Source: an uncultured Olsenella sp. (GTDB lineage: Bacteria > Actinomycetota > Coriobacteriia > Coriobacteriales > Atopobiaceae). Taken from it: a stretch of DNA of 36,184 bases. A model generated the notes under the pieces. The model worked only from the letters and a program-made list of their open reading frames with translations, was not told the DNA's origin and did not search any database. The stretch covers positions 1 through 36,184 of the forward strand of contig ONBR01000023.1 of assembly GCA_900316105.1 (NCBI GenBank), given 5' to 3'. The position numbers and the translations under genes were made by a program. This document shows, piece after piece, positions 7,741 through 14,927 of the stretch (positions within the stretch are counted from its first letter, which is position 1; each line of letters opens with the position of its first letter).

Positions 7741-7809
7741 GGTGTCTAATCGAGGGGTAGCCCCTTTGGCACGAACCCTTTGCTAAAGGGTTACCCCCGA
7801 TTGGACACC
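7741..7809 (+). repeat. Long imperfect hairpin in the divergent GNAT/alkD region
   Basis: GGTGTCTAATCGAGGGGTAG (starting 7741) pairs with TTACCCCCGATTGGACACC (ending 7809), with bulges. The two substitutions in the outer stem are U-G and G-U wobbles when read as plus-strand RNA, but A-C mismatches on the minus strand. The hairpin stops just before AGGAGG, the ribosome site of the alkylation repair gene, so it would form in that gene's leader. Confidence 0.55.
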
Positions 7810-7832
7810 CAACCACAGGAGGAAGGGCACGC

Positions 7833-8579
7833 ATGGACTGGATAGAGAATCGCCTGCACGAGCTCGCAGACACCCAGACCGAATACCGCGAGTTCAACAC
7901 CCGCACCCTGGCCACGGTTGCCCCCGAACGCGTGATGGGCGTGCGCGTGCCAGCCCTACGAAAGCTTGCGCGGGAAGTCAATCGCTCCAGCGATCGCGAC
8001 TCCTTTCTGGCGGAACTCCCCCATCGCTGGTACGAGGAGGACGCCCTCCACGCCTTCATCCTCTGCCTGGAGCGCGACTATCCCAGGGCAGTCACGGAGC
8101 TGGAAGCCTTCCTCCCCCATGTGGACAATTGGGCCACCTGCGACGCCCTGAATCCCCGTGCCTTCAAGGAGCTTGCGGCAGAGGGGCCAGGAGGGATTGC
8201 CCGCCTGCACACGGACGCTCTGCGCTGGATGTCCTCGACACATACCTATACCAGGCGTTTTGGCATCAGCATCCTCATGCACCATCTCCTGGGGGAGGGC
8301 TTCGACGAGGCTATGCTGGCCGAGGCGGCGACATGCGACAACGGCGAGTACTACGTGCGGATGATGATAGCCTGGTACTTTGCCTGCGCCCTGGACAAAC
8401 GTTGGGAGCAGACAGTAGTCTGGCTGGAAGAGCATCGCATGGACCCCTGGGTCCACAACAAGTCGATCCAGAAGGCCATCGAGAGCCGGGTCATTCCCCC
8501 GGAGCGAAAGGCGTATCTACGCACGCTCAGGGTAAGGAAGGATGGATCGTGGAAGACGGAAAGAGGGACAAGCGAGTAG
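7833..8579 (+). CDS. DNA alkylation repair protein, AlkD-like
   Basis: AlkD-family proteins are HEAT-like repeat DNA glycosylases that excise N3/N7-alkylated purines without base flipping. The 248-aa protein has the helical repeat texture throughout and the conserved VDNWATCD segment (D98, N99, W100, D104) that corresponds to the catalytic Asp and Trp region of AlkD. The PWVHNKSIQKAI segment is also typical. ATG 7833 follows AGGAGGAAGG at good spacing. Its last 31 bp overlap the next gene if that uses GTG 8549, so the two are probably co-transcribed. Confidence 0.88.
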   Translation: MDWIENRLHELADTQTEYREFNTRTLATVAPERVMGVRVPALRKLAREVNRSSDRDSFLAELPHRWYEEDALHAFILCLERDYPRAVTELEAFLPHVDNWATCDALNPRAFKELAAEGPGGIARLHTDALRWMSSTHTYTRRFGISILMHHLLGEGFDEAMLAEAATCDNGEYYVRMMIAWYFACALDKRWEQTVVWLEEHRMDPWVHNKSIQKAIESRVIPPERKAYLRTLRVRKDGSWKTERGTSE

Positions 8580-9091
8580 TGGCTGCAGATGCAAAGAATG
8601 TCCGCGGGCAAGGCTCGAGCGACGTTCCCGAGGGATTCACGCTCTCGCTTGCCCTGGTGGATGCCTTGCCGGTCCTCTTCTTTTGTCTGGCAGCCATAGT
8701 CCTCGGGCTCAGGCTGCAGAGCACCCTCTTTGTGGCCGGCAGCGTCGTAGCCTTCGTCAGCGGCGCCCTCAAGGTGAGCTGGAAGCTGGTCATTGCCCTT
8801 GCCAGGCGCAACGCTCCCATCCTGAGCAGGCAGCTCCGTTACCTGATGCCCATGGGATTCCTGCTGATGGCCATAGGACTCCTGACGTCTGGCCTGACCC
8901 TGGAGCAAGCCCTGGCAGCGGTCACGTCATTCCCCGCCGCATTGTTCCTGGTCGTATGGATAGGCTGCATGTGCGCCATGGGATGGTTCGCGGGACACAA
9001 CGACCAGACGAACGCCCACTCCAACTGGGTCGAGCAGGGCACGAACGCCATCGGTCAGGCCGCCCTGCTCGTCGCCCTCCTCTGCATGTAG
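8549..9091 (+). CDS. Membrane protein, about four helices, function unknown
   Basis: The 180-aa protein has four hydrophobic segments: ALVDALPVLFFCLAAIVLGL, STLFVAGSVVAFVSGAL, YLMPMGFLLMAIGLL and AALFLVVWIGCMCAMGWFAG. It ends NAIGQAALLVALLCM. I do not recognise the family. GTG 8549 is chosen because AAGGAAGG stands 7 bp upstream; GTG 8579 is the alternative and would remove the overlap with the alkylation repair gene. A perfect hairpin (9093-9120) follows the stop at once. Confidence 0.7.
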   Translation: MEDGKRDKRVVAADAKNVRGQGSSDVPEGFTLSLALVDALPVLFFCLAAIVLGLRLQSTLFVAGSVVAFVSGALKVSWKLVIALARRNAPILSRQLRYLMPMGFLLMAIGLLTSGLTLEQALAAVTSFPAALFLVVWIGCMCAMGWFAGHNDQTNAHSNWVEQGTNAIGQAALLVALLCM

Positions 9092-9092
9092 C

Positions 9093-9120
9093 GCCACTTG
9101 GGGGTCACCCCCCAAGTGGC
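9093..9120. terminator. Bidirectional terminator between convergent genes
   Basis: GCCACTTGGGGG (9093-9104) pairs exactly with CCCCCAAGTGGC (9109-9120) over a TCAC loop, between the stops of the membrane protein (plus) and methionine aminopeptidase (minus). The same palindrome recurs with a mismatch at 26248-26274, and one arm alone at about 28103. Confidence 0.7.
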
Positions 9121-9128
9121 ACGGACGG

Positions 9129-10016
9129 CTACCAGCTCAGGAGCTCGTAGCCGTCGTCGGTGACGACCAGCTGGACCTCCCACTGGGCGGAGGGCTTGCC
9201 GTCCTTGGTGCGGACGATCCAGCCGTTGGACTTGTCGGTCTTGATCTTGTGCTTGCCCATGTTGACCATGGGTTCGATGGTAAAGCACATGCCCGGTGTC
9301 ATGATGGGGCCCGTACCGGGCTCGCCCACGAAGCCGACAAAGGGGTCCTCGTGGAACTCCTTGCCAATGCCATGGCCACCGTACTCGCGCACCACCGAGA
9401 AGCCCGCATCCTCGCAGACCTTCTGGACCGCCGCCGACACATCGCCCAGGTGGTACCAGGGCTTCACTGCGGCAAGACCTGCCTGCACGGAATCGTGGCA
9501 GACATCCACCAGGCGCTTCCACTCGGGGTCCACGTCACCGATGCAGTACATGCGGCTGGAGTCGGAGAAGTAGCCATTCTTTATCGTGGACATATCCACG
9601 TTGATGATGTCGCCGTCCTTGAGGACGTCGTCCTTGTTGGGGAAGCCGTGGCAGACCACGTCGTTGATGGAGGTGCAGACGCTGTAGGGATAGCCCTCGA
9701 AATTGAGGTCCGCAGAGATGGCATCGTGCTTTGCCAGGTAGTCGTTGACCCAGTCGTTGATGTCCATGGTGGAGACACCCGCCTGGATGTGTTCACCCAC
9801 GTAGTCTAGGATGCCACAGTTGACCTCGGCGGATGCCTTTATGCCAGCGATGTCCTCGGGGGTCTTGTAGAGTCTGCGGGGCAGAACCTCCTCGCCCTCG
9901 TTCCACAGGCGCTCGAGCCGATCGTCAAAGGCAGCGTGGCATTTCTTGTACTTCTTTCCGGAACCGCACCAGCATTCGTCGTTGCGTCCCGGAGTCCTCA
10001 TACCGTCATAACTCAT
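9129..10016 (-). CDS. map: Type I methionine aminopeptidase with SEC-C motif
   Basis: This enzyme removes the initiator methionine from nascent proteins. The 295-aa protein starts with a SEC-C zinc motif (RNDECWCGSGKKYKKCH), known to help ribosome or substrate docking in such MetAPs. The catalytic domain keeps the dinuclear metal ligands: the two Asp in INVDMSTIKNGYFSDSSRMY, His in EYGGHGIGKEFHEDP, Glu in CFTIEPMV and Glu in QWEVQLVV. The substrate-pocket CHGFPN is also present. ATG 10016 (MSYDGMRTPGRN) has GCGAGG upstream; the frame extends to 10079 without family similarity. It is monocistronic. Confidence 0.93.
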   Translation of the reverse strand: MSYDGMRTPGRNDECWCGSGKKYKKCHAAFDDRLERLWNEGEEVLPRRLYKTPEDIAGIKASAEVNCGILDYVGEHIQAGVSTMDINDWVNDYLAKHDAISADLNFEGYPYSVCTSINDVVCHGFPNKDDVLKDGDIINVDMSTIKNGYFSDSSRMYCIGDVDPEWKRLVDVCHDSVQAGLAAVKPWYHLGDVSAAVQKVCEDAGFSVVREYGGHGIGKEFHEDPFVGFVGEPGTGPIMTPGMCFTIEPMVNMGKHKIKTDKSNGWIVRTKDGKPSAQWEVQLVVTDDGYELLSW

Positions 10017-10109
10017 GGAAGACCTCGCATATCTGATCGTGCGCGCGTCAAGGCAGGACGGCGCTCTTTTCCGTTTCACATACTAGAGCATCGCAGCGCA
10101 GTCTGTGCC

Positions 10110-10183
10110 GCGTTGGTCATCTTTGCCCCATGCTCAAACAGCTTGCTTCGCAAGAACTGCGCCCGGACAAAGATGGTCAACGC
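10110..10183. repeat. Variable-arm hairpin element, copy B
   Basis: Outer arms GCGTTGGTCATCTTTG (10110-10125) and CAAAGATGGTCAACGC (10168-10183) pair over 16 positions; the only non-Watson-Crick positions are a tandem GU/GU. The arms have no similarity to those of copies A and C beyond the terminal CTTTG. On the minus strand the core contains GCGCAG, the hairpin CTTGC-GAA-GCAAG and CTGTTTGAGCATGGGG. It lies 94 bp upstream of the methionine aminopeptidase start, away from any stop codon. Confidence 0.8.
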
Positions 10184-10287
10184 GACCAAGCAAGCACGAT
10201 GCTCCGGTAGATGAGACGAGGAAAAGAGGGTCGTCCCGCCCTGTCGGCCCAATCAGACATGCCTGAGAAAAATGCGGAAAGAAAGAG

Positions 10288-10316
10288 GTGACAATCACCC
10301 CTGGGGTGATTGTCAC
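10288..10316. repeat. 29-bp near-perfect palindrome
   Basis: GTGACAATCACCCC (10288-10301) and GGGGTGATTGTCAC (10303-10316) are exact complements around a single central T. It sits between hairpin copies B and C in a 451-bp gene-free gap (10017-10467) made up largely of palindromes. A related GTGACA...TGTCAC layout occurs at 20746-20810. Confidence 0.65.
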
Positions 10317-10377
10317 TCTCCCCCGTTGGGCACCGTCGTCGGAGCTGCGTCGCCAGAAGCAGGACAAACTCTCAACA

Positions 10378-10454
10378 AGGGGCCTTGCCCTTTGTCCCGC
10401 GCGCAGTTCGCGCGAAGCGCGCTGTTTGGGCACGGGGCAAAGGGCAAGGCCCCT
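10378..10454. repeat. Variable-arm hairpin element, copy C
   Basis: AGGGGCCTTGCCCTTTG (10378-10394) and CAAAGGGCAAGGCCCCT (10438-10454) are perfectly complementary over 17 bp. The core is in the opposite orientation to copies A and B: read on the plus strand it runs TCCCGCGCGCAG, hairpin CGCGC-GAA-GCGCG, then CTGTTTGGGCACGGGG. It begins 13 bp after the aldolase stop on the minus strand, so it could act as that gene's terminator, though no T-tract follows. Confidence 0.8.
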
Positions 10455-10467
10455 CCCGAAAGGACTT

Positions 10468-11121
10468 CTACTTCACCTGACCGTAGTTCTGCGCGGTGTC
10501 GTCCTGCATGAATCGAGCCAGCTGGTCGGTTATCACGTTGACGTCGCCCATCTGGAAGGCGTAGTAGGCCACCTTTGCCCCCTCCTCCAGGATGATCGCA
10601 TCCTTGAGGGCGGCGTCGATGCTCGAATCAGCGCAGATGGCACCGTGGTTGCCCATGAGACAGGCCTTATCCTGGCCAATGGCCTCGGCAGTCACGTCGG
10701 CCAGCTCCTGGGAGCCGGGCAGGCGGAAGGGCGCCAGGGTAACCTTGCCGCCCACGAGGTCCGCGGACCCCGAGGTCACGCAGGGCATGCCGTCGATGTC
10801 GCGGCAGGCCCAAGCGGTACAGAAGGTGGAGTGCGTGTGCACGATGCCAAAGACGTCGGGACGGCGGCGGTAGATGCCAGTGTGTAGGGGTGTCTCAATC
10901 GAGGGGCGCCTCTCTCCGTCAACGACGTTGCTGTCCACGTCCACGACGACGATGTCGGAAGGATGCAGGGTGGCATAGGGCATGCCGGAGGGAGTCACGC
11001 AGACGTAGCCCGTCTGAGGGTCGCGCAGGCTGTAGTTACCGAAGGTCAGTGGCACGAGGCCGATTCTGGAGATGGTCTGGGCAATCTCGATGACGTGGGC
11101 GCGCTCTTCTTCCAATAGCAT
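10468..11121 (-). CDS. Class II aldolase/adducin family protein (fuculose-phosphate aldolase-like)
   Basis: The family comprises zinc-dependent aldolases/epimerases that split ketose 1-phosphates to dihydroxyacetone phosphate and an aldehyde. The 217-aa length equals FucA. Motifs are present in order: GNYS (29-31), CVTPSG (41-46), catalytic Glu76 in SIETPLH, zinc ligands H95 and H97 in VHTHS, and the third ligand H159 in GNHG. L-fuculose-1-phosphate is the usual substrate but rhamnulose, ribulose or methylthioribulose phosphates cannot be excluded. ATG 11121 has AAGGGGAG upstream. No sugar kinase or isomerase neighbours it, so the pathway role is not shown by context. Confidence 0.85.
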   Translation of the reverse strand: MLLEEERAHVIEIAQTISRIGLVPLTFGNYSLRDPQTGYVCVTPSGMPYATLHPSDIVVVDVDSNVVDGERRPSIETPLHTGIYRRRPDVFGIVHTHSTFCTAWACRDIDGMPCVTSGSADLVGGKVTLAPFRLPGSQELADVTAEAIGQDKACLMGNHGAICADSSIDAALKDAIILEEGAKVAYYAFQMGDVNVITDQLARFMQDDTAQNYGQVK

Positions 11122-11233
11122 GATGGGACTCCCCTTCCCGCTTTATGCATGTTCATTCGTAAACCATCATAGGCCCGGGCGGATCGGCGGGCCCTCCCCC
11201 AACCGTCCGCCAACTTCCGGTTGTTACCACAGA

Positions 11234-11247
11234 GTTCAATCTTGAAC
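11234..11247. promoter_or_regulatory. 14-bp inverted repeat upstream of the LytTR regulator
   Basis: GTTCAA (11234-11239) and TTGAAC (11242-11247) are exact complements, 42 bp upstream of the regulator's GTG and in the divergent gap to the aldolase gene. Operator candidate only. Confidence 0.35.
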
Positions 11248-11288
11248 ACATATGGGCACTTGGGTAAATATAAGGAGTATTTTAAGTC

Positions 11289-12059
11289 GTGCGTGACCCT
11301 TTGGGCCGTCGCCATACGTCCACTCGAGTACGGGGAGTTCGTTTGCTGCACATCATGACATGCGAGGACGACGTCGAAGACGCCCGCCAGCTTGCGCGTG
11401 CGCTCGGGTCGTGTCATATCCTTCACGATGTCGACTACCAGGTCGAGTCCTTTCGTACGGCCCGCCAACTCCTGCTCAACTACGAGGCCGCCCACTGCGA
11501 CATCCTCTTTTTGGACATCCTGATCGGAGATGGCGATGGTATCAGCGTCGCCCGAAAGATCAGGGATCTGAACGCCGACGTCCCCATCGTCTTTGTCACC
11601 TCGTCGCGTGACTACGCCATCGACTCCTACGACGTCAACGCAGTCCATTACCTGATGAAGCCCGTGACTCCCCAGGCAGTGGACGAGGCGCTCAAGCGCT
11701 GCCAGCGTGTGATACACGACAAGCATCGCACCATCAAAGTCATGTCGGGCCGCATGACGGAGCGTGTCCTTGCCCGTGACGTCATGTACGCAGAGACCTT
11801 TGGCCATCGTGTCACCCTGCACCTACGGGGTCGCGACCTCGACACGACCACTCCCCTGGCAAAGATCGCCGAGGAGGGAGGGGACCCCTTCCTTCGCTGC
11901 CATCGCAGCTTCGTCGTCAACATGGACTATGTGACGGCAGTCCACGGAAAGAGCTTCATGATGGCAGACGGCTCAGAGGTTCCCATCCGCACCAATGGGT
12001 CCGCACAGGTGATTGCCGCCTACCATGCCTATCTCTTTGACTCGGTGCGCAAGCTCTAA
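11289..12059 (+). CDS. LytTR family response regulator
   Basis: This is a cytosolic two-component regulator of the AgrA/LytR type, 256 aa from GTG 11289. The receiver has the acidic pair in CEDD (25-28), phospho-acceptor D76 in ILFLDILIGDGDG, the Thr/Ser in VFVTSS and Lys124 in YLMKPV. The C-terminal LytTR DNA-binding domain starts about residue 145 (IKVMSGRMTERVLARDVMYAE, split as IKVMSGRMTER and VLARDVMYAE; later FLRCHRSFVVNMDYV, typical of the family). The start is uncertain: AAGGAG lies 11 bp before GTG 11289, while TTG 11343 (LLHIMTCEDD) has GGGGAG 5 bp before it and fits the family start better. The only visible kinase of the matching class is at 17004-18422. Candidate LytTR sites lie near 15671-15842 and 18422-18452. 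Confidence 0.9.
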   Translation: MRDPLGRRHTSTRVRGVRLLHIMTCEDDVEDARQLARALGSCHILHDVDYQVESFRTARQLLLNYEAAHCDILFLDILIGDGDGISVARKIRDLNADVPIVFVTSSRDYAIDSYDVNAVHYLMKPVTPQAVDEALKRCQRVIHDKHRTIKVMSGRMTERVLARDVMYAETFGHRVTLHLRGRDLDTTTPLAKIAEEGGDPFLRCHRSFVVNMDYVTAVHGKSFMMADGSEVPIRTNGSAQVIAAYHAYLFDSVRKL

Positions 12060-12079
12060 GGAAAATGTCCAAACCAAAG

Positions 12080-12120
12080 CAGCCCCCATTGGTCATTTCG
12101 GCCAACGGGGGCTGACTTTT
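12080..12120. terminator. Terminator after the LytTR regulator
   Basis: CAGCCCCCATTGG (12080-12092) pairs with CCAACGGGGGCTG (12102-12114) with one mismatch and is followed by ACTTTT. It lies between convergent genes and may serve both. Confidence 0.75.
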
Positions 12121-12141
12121 GACATGACCATCCAGTCGCCG

Positions 12142-12552
12142 CTAGGCGCCTTGACGGGTCTGGTACACGCCGACCAGATAGAGGACGGGCAGAATCAGGC
12201 CGACGAGGCTGCTGCCGATGGAGGCGCCGTCGCCACCGAAGGACTGGATCAGGGTGATGGCCGAGAAGACCACGCCGATGACGCCTATGGCAAAGGCGGC
12301 CTTGTGCTCGCCCTGCTCCTTCGAAGCCTTCAGACCGATGAAGCCAATGACCGCCTCGAGGACGCCCGAGAAGATGAAGGCGATACCGATGATGGCCAGT
12401 CCGGCACCAGCGGCAGTGACGTCCGTCTCAACGTCGGCACCGATCATGGCACCGCCACCCACGGTCGACAAAAGACCAAACACGGCCAGGATGATGCCGT
12501 AGACGATCATGATGATCGACACGACCTTGAGTAGTGTGCTTCCCTGCTTCAT
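12142..12552 (-). CDS. Small membrane protein, four helices, unknown function
   Basis: The 136-aa protein consists almost entirely of hydrophobic segments (VVSIIMIVYGIILAVFGLL, AGLAIIGIAFIFSGVLEAV, AAFAIGVIGVVFSAITL, GSSLVGLILPVLYLVGVY) joined by short loops, with KASKEQGEHK as a polar link. This resembles small actinobacterial four-helix proteins of unknown role. ATG 12552 has AAAGGGAGA upstream. It stands downstream of the clostripain-like gene on the same strand but separated by a hairpin at 12629-12657. Confidence 0.75.
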   Translation of the reverse strand: MKQGSTLLKVVSIIMIVYGIILAVFGLLSTVGGGAMIGADVETDVTAAGAGLAIIGIAFIFSGVLEAVIGFIGLKASKEQGEHKAAFAIGVIGVVFSAITLIQSFGGDGASIGSSLVGLILPVLYLVGVYQTRQGA

Positions 12553-12628
12553 GATGCTCTCCCTTTCTCTGGGGGTTACTATGCCTGCCGGAAGCTCGTT
12601 CTGGATCTCCTTTCCCGCATCCGGCTAT

Positions 12629-12657
12629 GAGCAGCGCGGCGGTCGCCGCGCGGGCTC
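12629..12657 (-). terminator. Hairpin after the clostripain-like gene
   Basis: GCGCGGCG (12634-12641) and CGCCGCGC (12644-12651) pair, flanked by a further GAGC/GCTC pair (12629-12632, 12654-12657). It follows the stop at 12688 by 31 bp on the minus strand. There is no T-tract. Confidence 0.5.
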
Positions 12658-12687
12658 CTGAATTTGGATGTGCCTAGGCCCTTGGCC

Positions 12688-14787
12688 CTAGACGCTGAAG
12701 GTCACCTCGTCACCCGACACGGAGAAGCTCACCACGTCGGTCAGGAGGTAGTTGCCGTATATGTCGTCGATGCTGAAGCTGTAGTAATAGTCGCCGTCAA
12801 AGAGCTGGCCAAAGCTGATCTGGTCCCCGTCTGCGTAGACGTACTCGCTTCCCTGATAGGGCCCCAGGTCGTTGCCATCTAGGTCGTAGCTGTCATAGAG
12901 GGGTACGACCTTGTCTCCGGCCTTGAGCTTCTGGCCCTGGCGACCAGCCGCACCAGATGCCTGATCGATGCCGTCCCACACGTCGAGGATGGTAACCTCC
13001 CCGCTCTGATAGTCCCACATGAATCGCAGGTACTTCTGCTCTCCGTTCAGGAGGACTGGCGTCGTAAAGAGGACATACCCATCGGCCTGCCCAACAATGT
13101 AGGTAGACAAGACCTGGCCATCCGCCAGCGAGAACCAGGAGCCGTCGAAGTTGTCCGTGAACTCGCCCGTCTCCCAGTCGCCATTGACGTCGGTCGTCTC
13201 TCCGATGCAGATGATCTCGTTCTCCTGGTCGGAGCCCATAAAGACCAGGGCCTCCACCGACTCGGCGTTTTCCAGGCCATCCTCCGAGAGGGTGAAGCCA
13301 AAGGTCCCCTCGTCGTCCAGCTTGGGCTCTGCGGCAAAGGAGATCGCGGAGCTCTCCCCCTCCTCCTCGGTAGGCTCGTCCAGGAAGTCCCAGAAGGATT
13401 CTGACTCGGCAGCACCCTCGTCGTAGGAGTAGTTGCCCTCCTCGTCCTCGGTGTAATCGTCACCCGTCCAGTCGTTCTGGGACTGCTCGACCAGCTCGGT
13501 GTTGTCGTATCCGTCGATGGAGCCGGCGTCAACATGTCCCTTGGCAACCTTGTCCACCAGACCCAGGTACGAGGGGCTCACGCAGATGTCCTTGAAGACC
13601 TTGAGCTCCTCGGAACCCTGCACCTGCAGGGGATAGTAGGAAGAAAGACCACTGGCGTCCGGATGGTCAGAGCCGTTCTTCTTGTAGACGACGGCAGAGT
13701 CGATCGCATCCAGGACCGCCTGGGCATTGCCCGAGTCGTCCTTTCCAGCCGCCACGATGCCGGCGAGGTCGACCATGTTGGTGTATCCCTCGGAGCGGTT
13801 GTTGCCACCGTAGTTGTCGGCACTGGCTATCTCGCGAGCGACGCCCTTGAACTCCGACCCCTGCTCGGTCATGTCGTAGATATCCTTCGCATAGGCATCG
13901 AAGGCACTTGTGACCTGGCCAATCTTTGTCAGGTCCACGACCGAGAGGGTCGCGCCGTTCTGGGAGTCCACGGCCTCGCAGGAGGCGTAGAAGCTGTCGC
14001 AGATGACCTTGCCCAGGTCTGCCCCATTCGCCTCGGGGTTTTCTCCCAGGTAGTCGCCGATGGCGGTATAGTCCCAGCCATAGCCGGGCTCAGTCTCCTC
14101 GGAGGCCACCAGGTAGTTGGCATGGGCGGACATCAGGTTCGCCGTCTCGATCGTGCCCATGAGGCAGGCATCAAGGCCAATGAATTCGAAGGGCTCGGTC
14201 ATCTGCCCGCGCACGCTGCAGAGGGCGGCGTCCAGCTCCTTCAGACGCAGGCTGTCGTAGTCGGACTTCTCGTCGTAGCAGACACCGCCGATGGAGCCGC
14301 CACCATGGTCCCAAAGGACCAGGCCCATGTTTGCGGCAGGATAGTTTTGCACGCCCCACTTGAGGAAGTCCGCCAGGGTGGAAGAGTCACCCATGTTGGC
14401 GTTATCCTCGCTGTCCACGAGCTCGGCCTGGCCATCGGAAATCACGTAACGGCCAAGCTGGTCGGAGGAGACGTCATTTTCCCAGGAGTTTGCACCGCCC
14501 GTCTCCACGACAAAGCGGACGTTCTCGCCCGTGGAGGCGGCGGCCATCTCCTCCATGTCCATGCCGCCCATGCCGTTTTCGCTTTCCAGGTCGGACCCAC
14601 ACATATAGACGAAGACCGTCCATGTGCCGTCCTCGCCCATGGGGCTCGTGGAGCTGCGAGCGGAGCGAGGGCCAGGGGCATCCGACACAGTCGCCGTGCC
14701 AGCCCCCTCCGAATCTCCGCAGGCCGACAGGGCCAAAAGGAGGCAGGCAAGCACAAGCAGTATGGGTAGTGATTTCAGCCTCTTCAT
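12688..14787 (-). CDS. Clostripain-like (peptidase family C11) lipoprotein
   Basis: This is a predicted cell-surface cysteine peptidase of the clostripain clan, 699 aa. A lipoprotein signal ends LLALSAC (lipid cysteine C23). The catalytic dyad is visible: His161 in LVLWDHGGGSIGG and Cys208 in FIGLDACLMGTIE. Clostripain-type enzymes usually cleave after Arg or Lys. C-terminal of the peptidase (from about residue 430) there is an acidic stretch (TGDDYTEDEEGNY, EEEGESS) and a beta-rich region of unknown role (GYVLFTTPVLLNGEQKYLRF). ATG 14787 is preferred to GTG 14793 because GGAG stands 5 bp before it. A hairpin separates it from the upstream lipoprotein gene, which may be co-regulated. Confidence 0.88.
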   Translation of the reverse strand: MKRLKSLPILLVLACLLLALSACGDSEGAGTATVSDAPGPRSARSSTSPMGEDGTWTVFVYMCGSDLESENGMGGMDMEEMAAASTGENVRFVVETGGANSWENDVSSDQLGRYVISDGQAELVDSEDNANMGDSSTLADFLKWGVQNYPAANMGLVLWDHGGGSIGGVCYDEKSDYDSLRLKELDAALCSVRGQMTEPFEFIGLDACLMGTIETANLMSAHANYLVASEETEPGYGWDYTAIGDYLGENPEANGADLGKVICDSFYASCEAVDSQNGATLSVVDLTKIGQVTSAFDAYAKDIYDMTEQGSEFKGVAREIASADNYGGNNRSEGYTNMVDLAGIVAAGKDDSGNAQAVLDAIDSAVVYKKNGSDHPDASGLSSYYPLQVQGSEELKVFKDICVSPSYLGLVDKVAKGHVDAGSIDGYDNTELVEQSQNDWTGDDYTEDEEGNYSYDEGAAESESFWDFLDEPTEEEGESSAISFAAEPKLDDEGTFGFTLSEDGLENAESVEALVFMGSDQENEIICIGETTDVNGDWETGEFTDNFDGSWFSLADGQVLSTYIVGQADGYVLFTTPVLLNGEQKYLRFMWDYQSGEVTILDVWDGIDQASGAAGRQGQKLKAGDKVVPLYDSYDLDGNDLGPYQGSEYVYADGDQISFGQLFDGDYYYSFSIDDIYGNYLLTDVVSFSVSGDEVTFSV

Positions 14788-14857
14788 TGCCACTCCATCG
14801 TCATGCGCTCTGGTGTTGCCTTGTGTTCATCTGCCCGCTTTGCGACTTTTTCAAGCA

Positions 14858-14889
14858 CGCCCCGCTCGCGCGTAGTGCGGAGCGGGGCG
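14858..14889 (-). terminator. Hairpin between the two lipoprotein genes
   Basis: CGCCCCGCTC (14858-14867) and GAGCGGGGCG (14880-14889) are exact 10-bp complements with a 12-nt loop. On the minus strand it lies 39 bp after the stop of the Ser-rich lipoprotein. No T-tract directly follows. Confidence 0.55.
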
Positions 14890-14899
14890 CTGGGGAAGG

Positions 14900-14920
14900 A
14901 AGGTACGCGTACCTTTTTCG
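14900..14920. repeat. 16-bp perfect palindrome AAGGTACGCGTACCTT
   Basis: The self-complementary AAGGTACGCGTACCTT occupies 14900-14915, with TTT continuing on the plus strand. It lies 12 bp beyond the stop of the Ser-rich lipoprotein gene and just before the 14858-14889 hairpin. Its role is unknown. Confidence 0.45.
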
Positions 14921-14927
14921 GAAGTCC

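Noticed and set aside
8129..8548. N-terminal extension of the membrane protein inside the alkylation-repair gene
   Set aside because: The translation is out-of-frame noise; GTG 8549 with AAGGAAGG is a credible start.
10288..10316. Intrinsic terminator
   Set aside because: The palindrome is not followed by a T-tract on either strand and is far from a stop codon; it is listed as a repeat instead.
13534..14769. A 411-codon open frame opposite the clostripain-like gene
   Set aside because: It is a shadow of a strongly supported gene in high-GC DNA; it has no family texture, start context or ribosome site.
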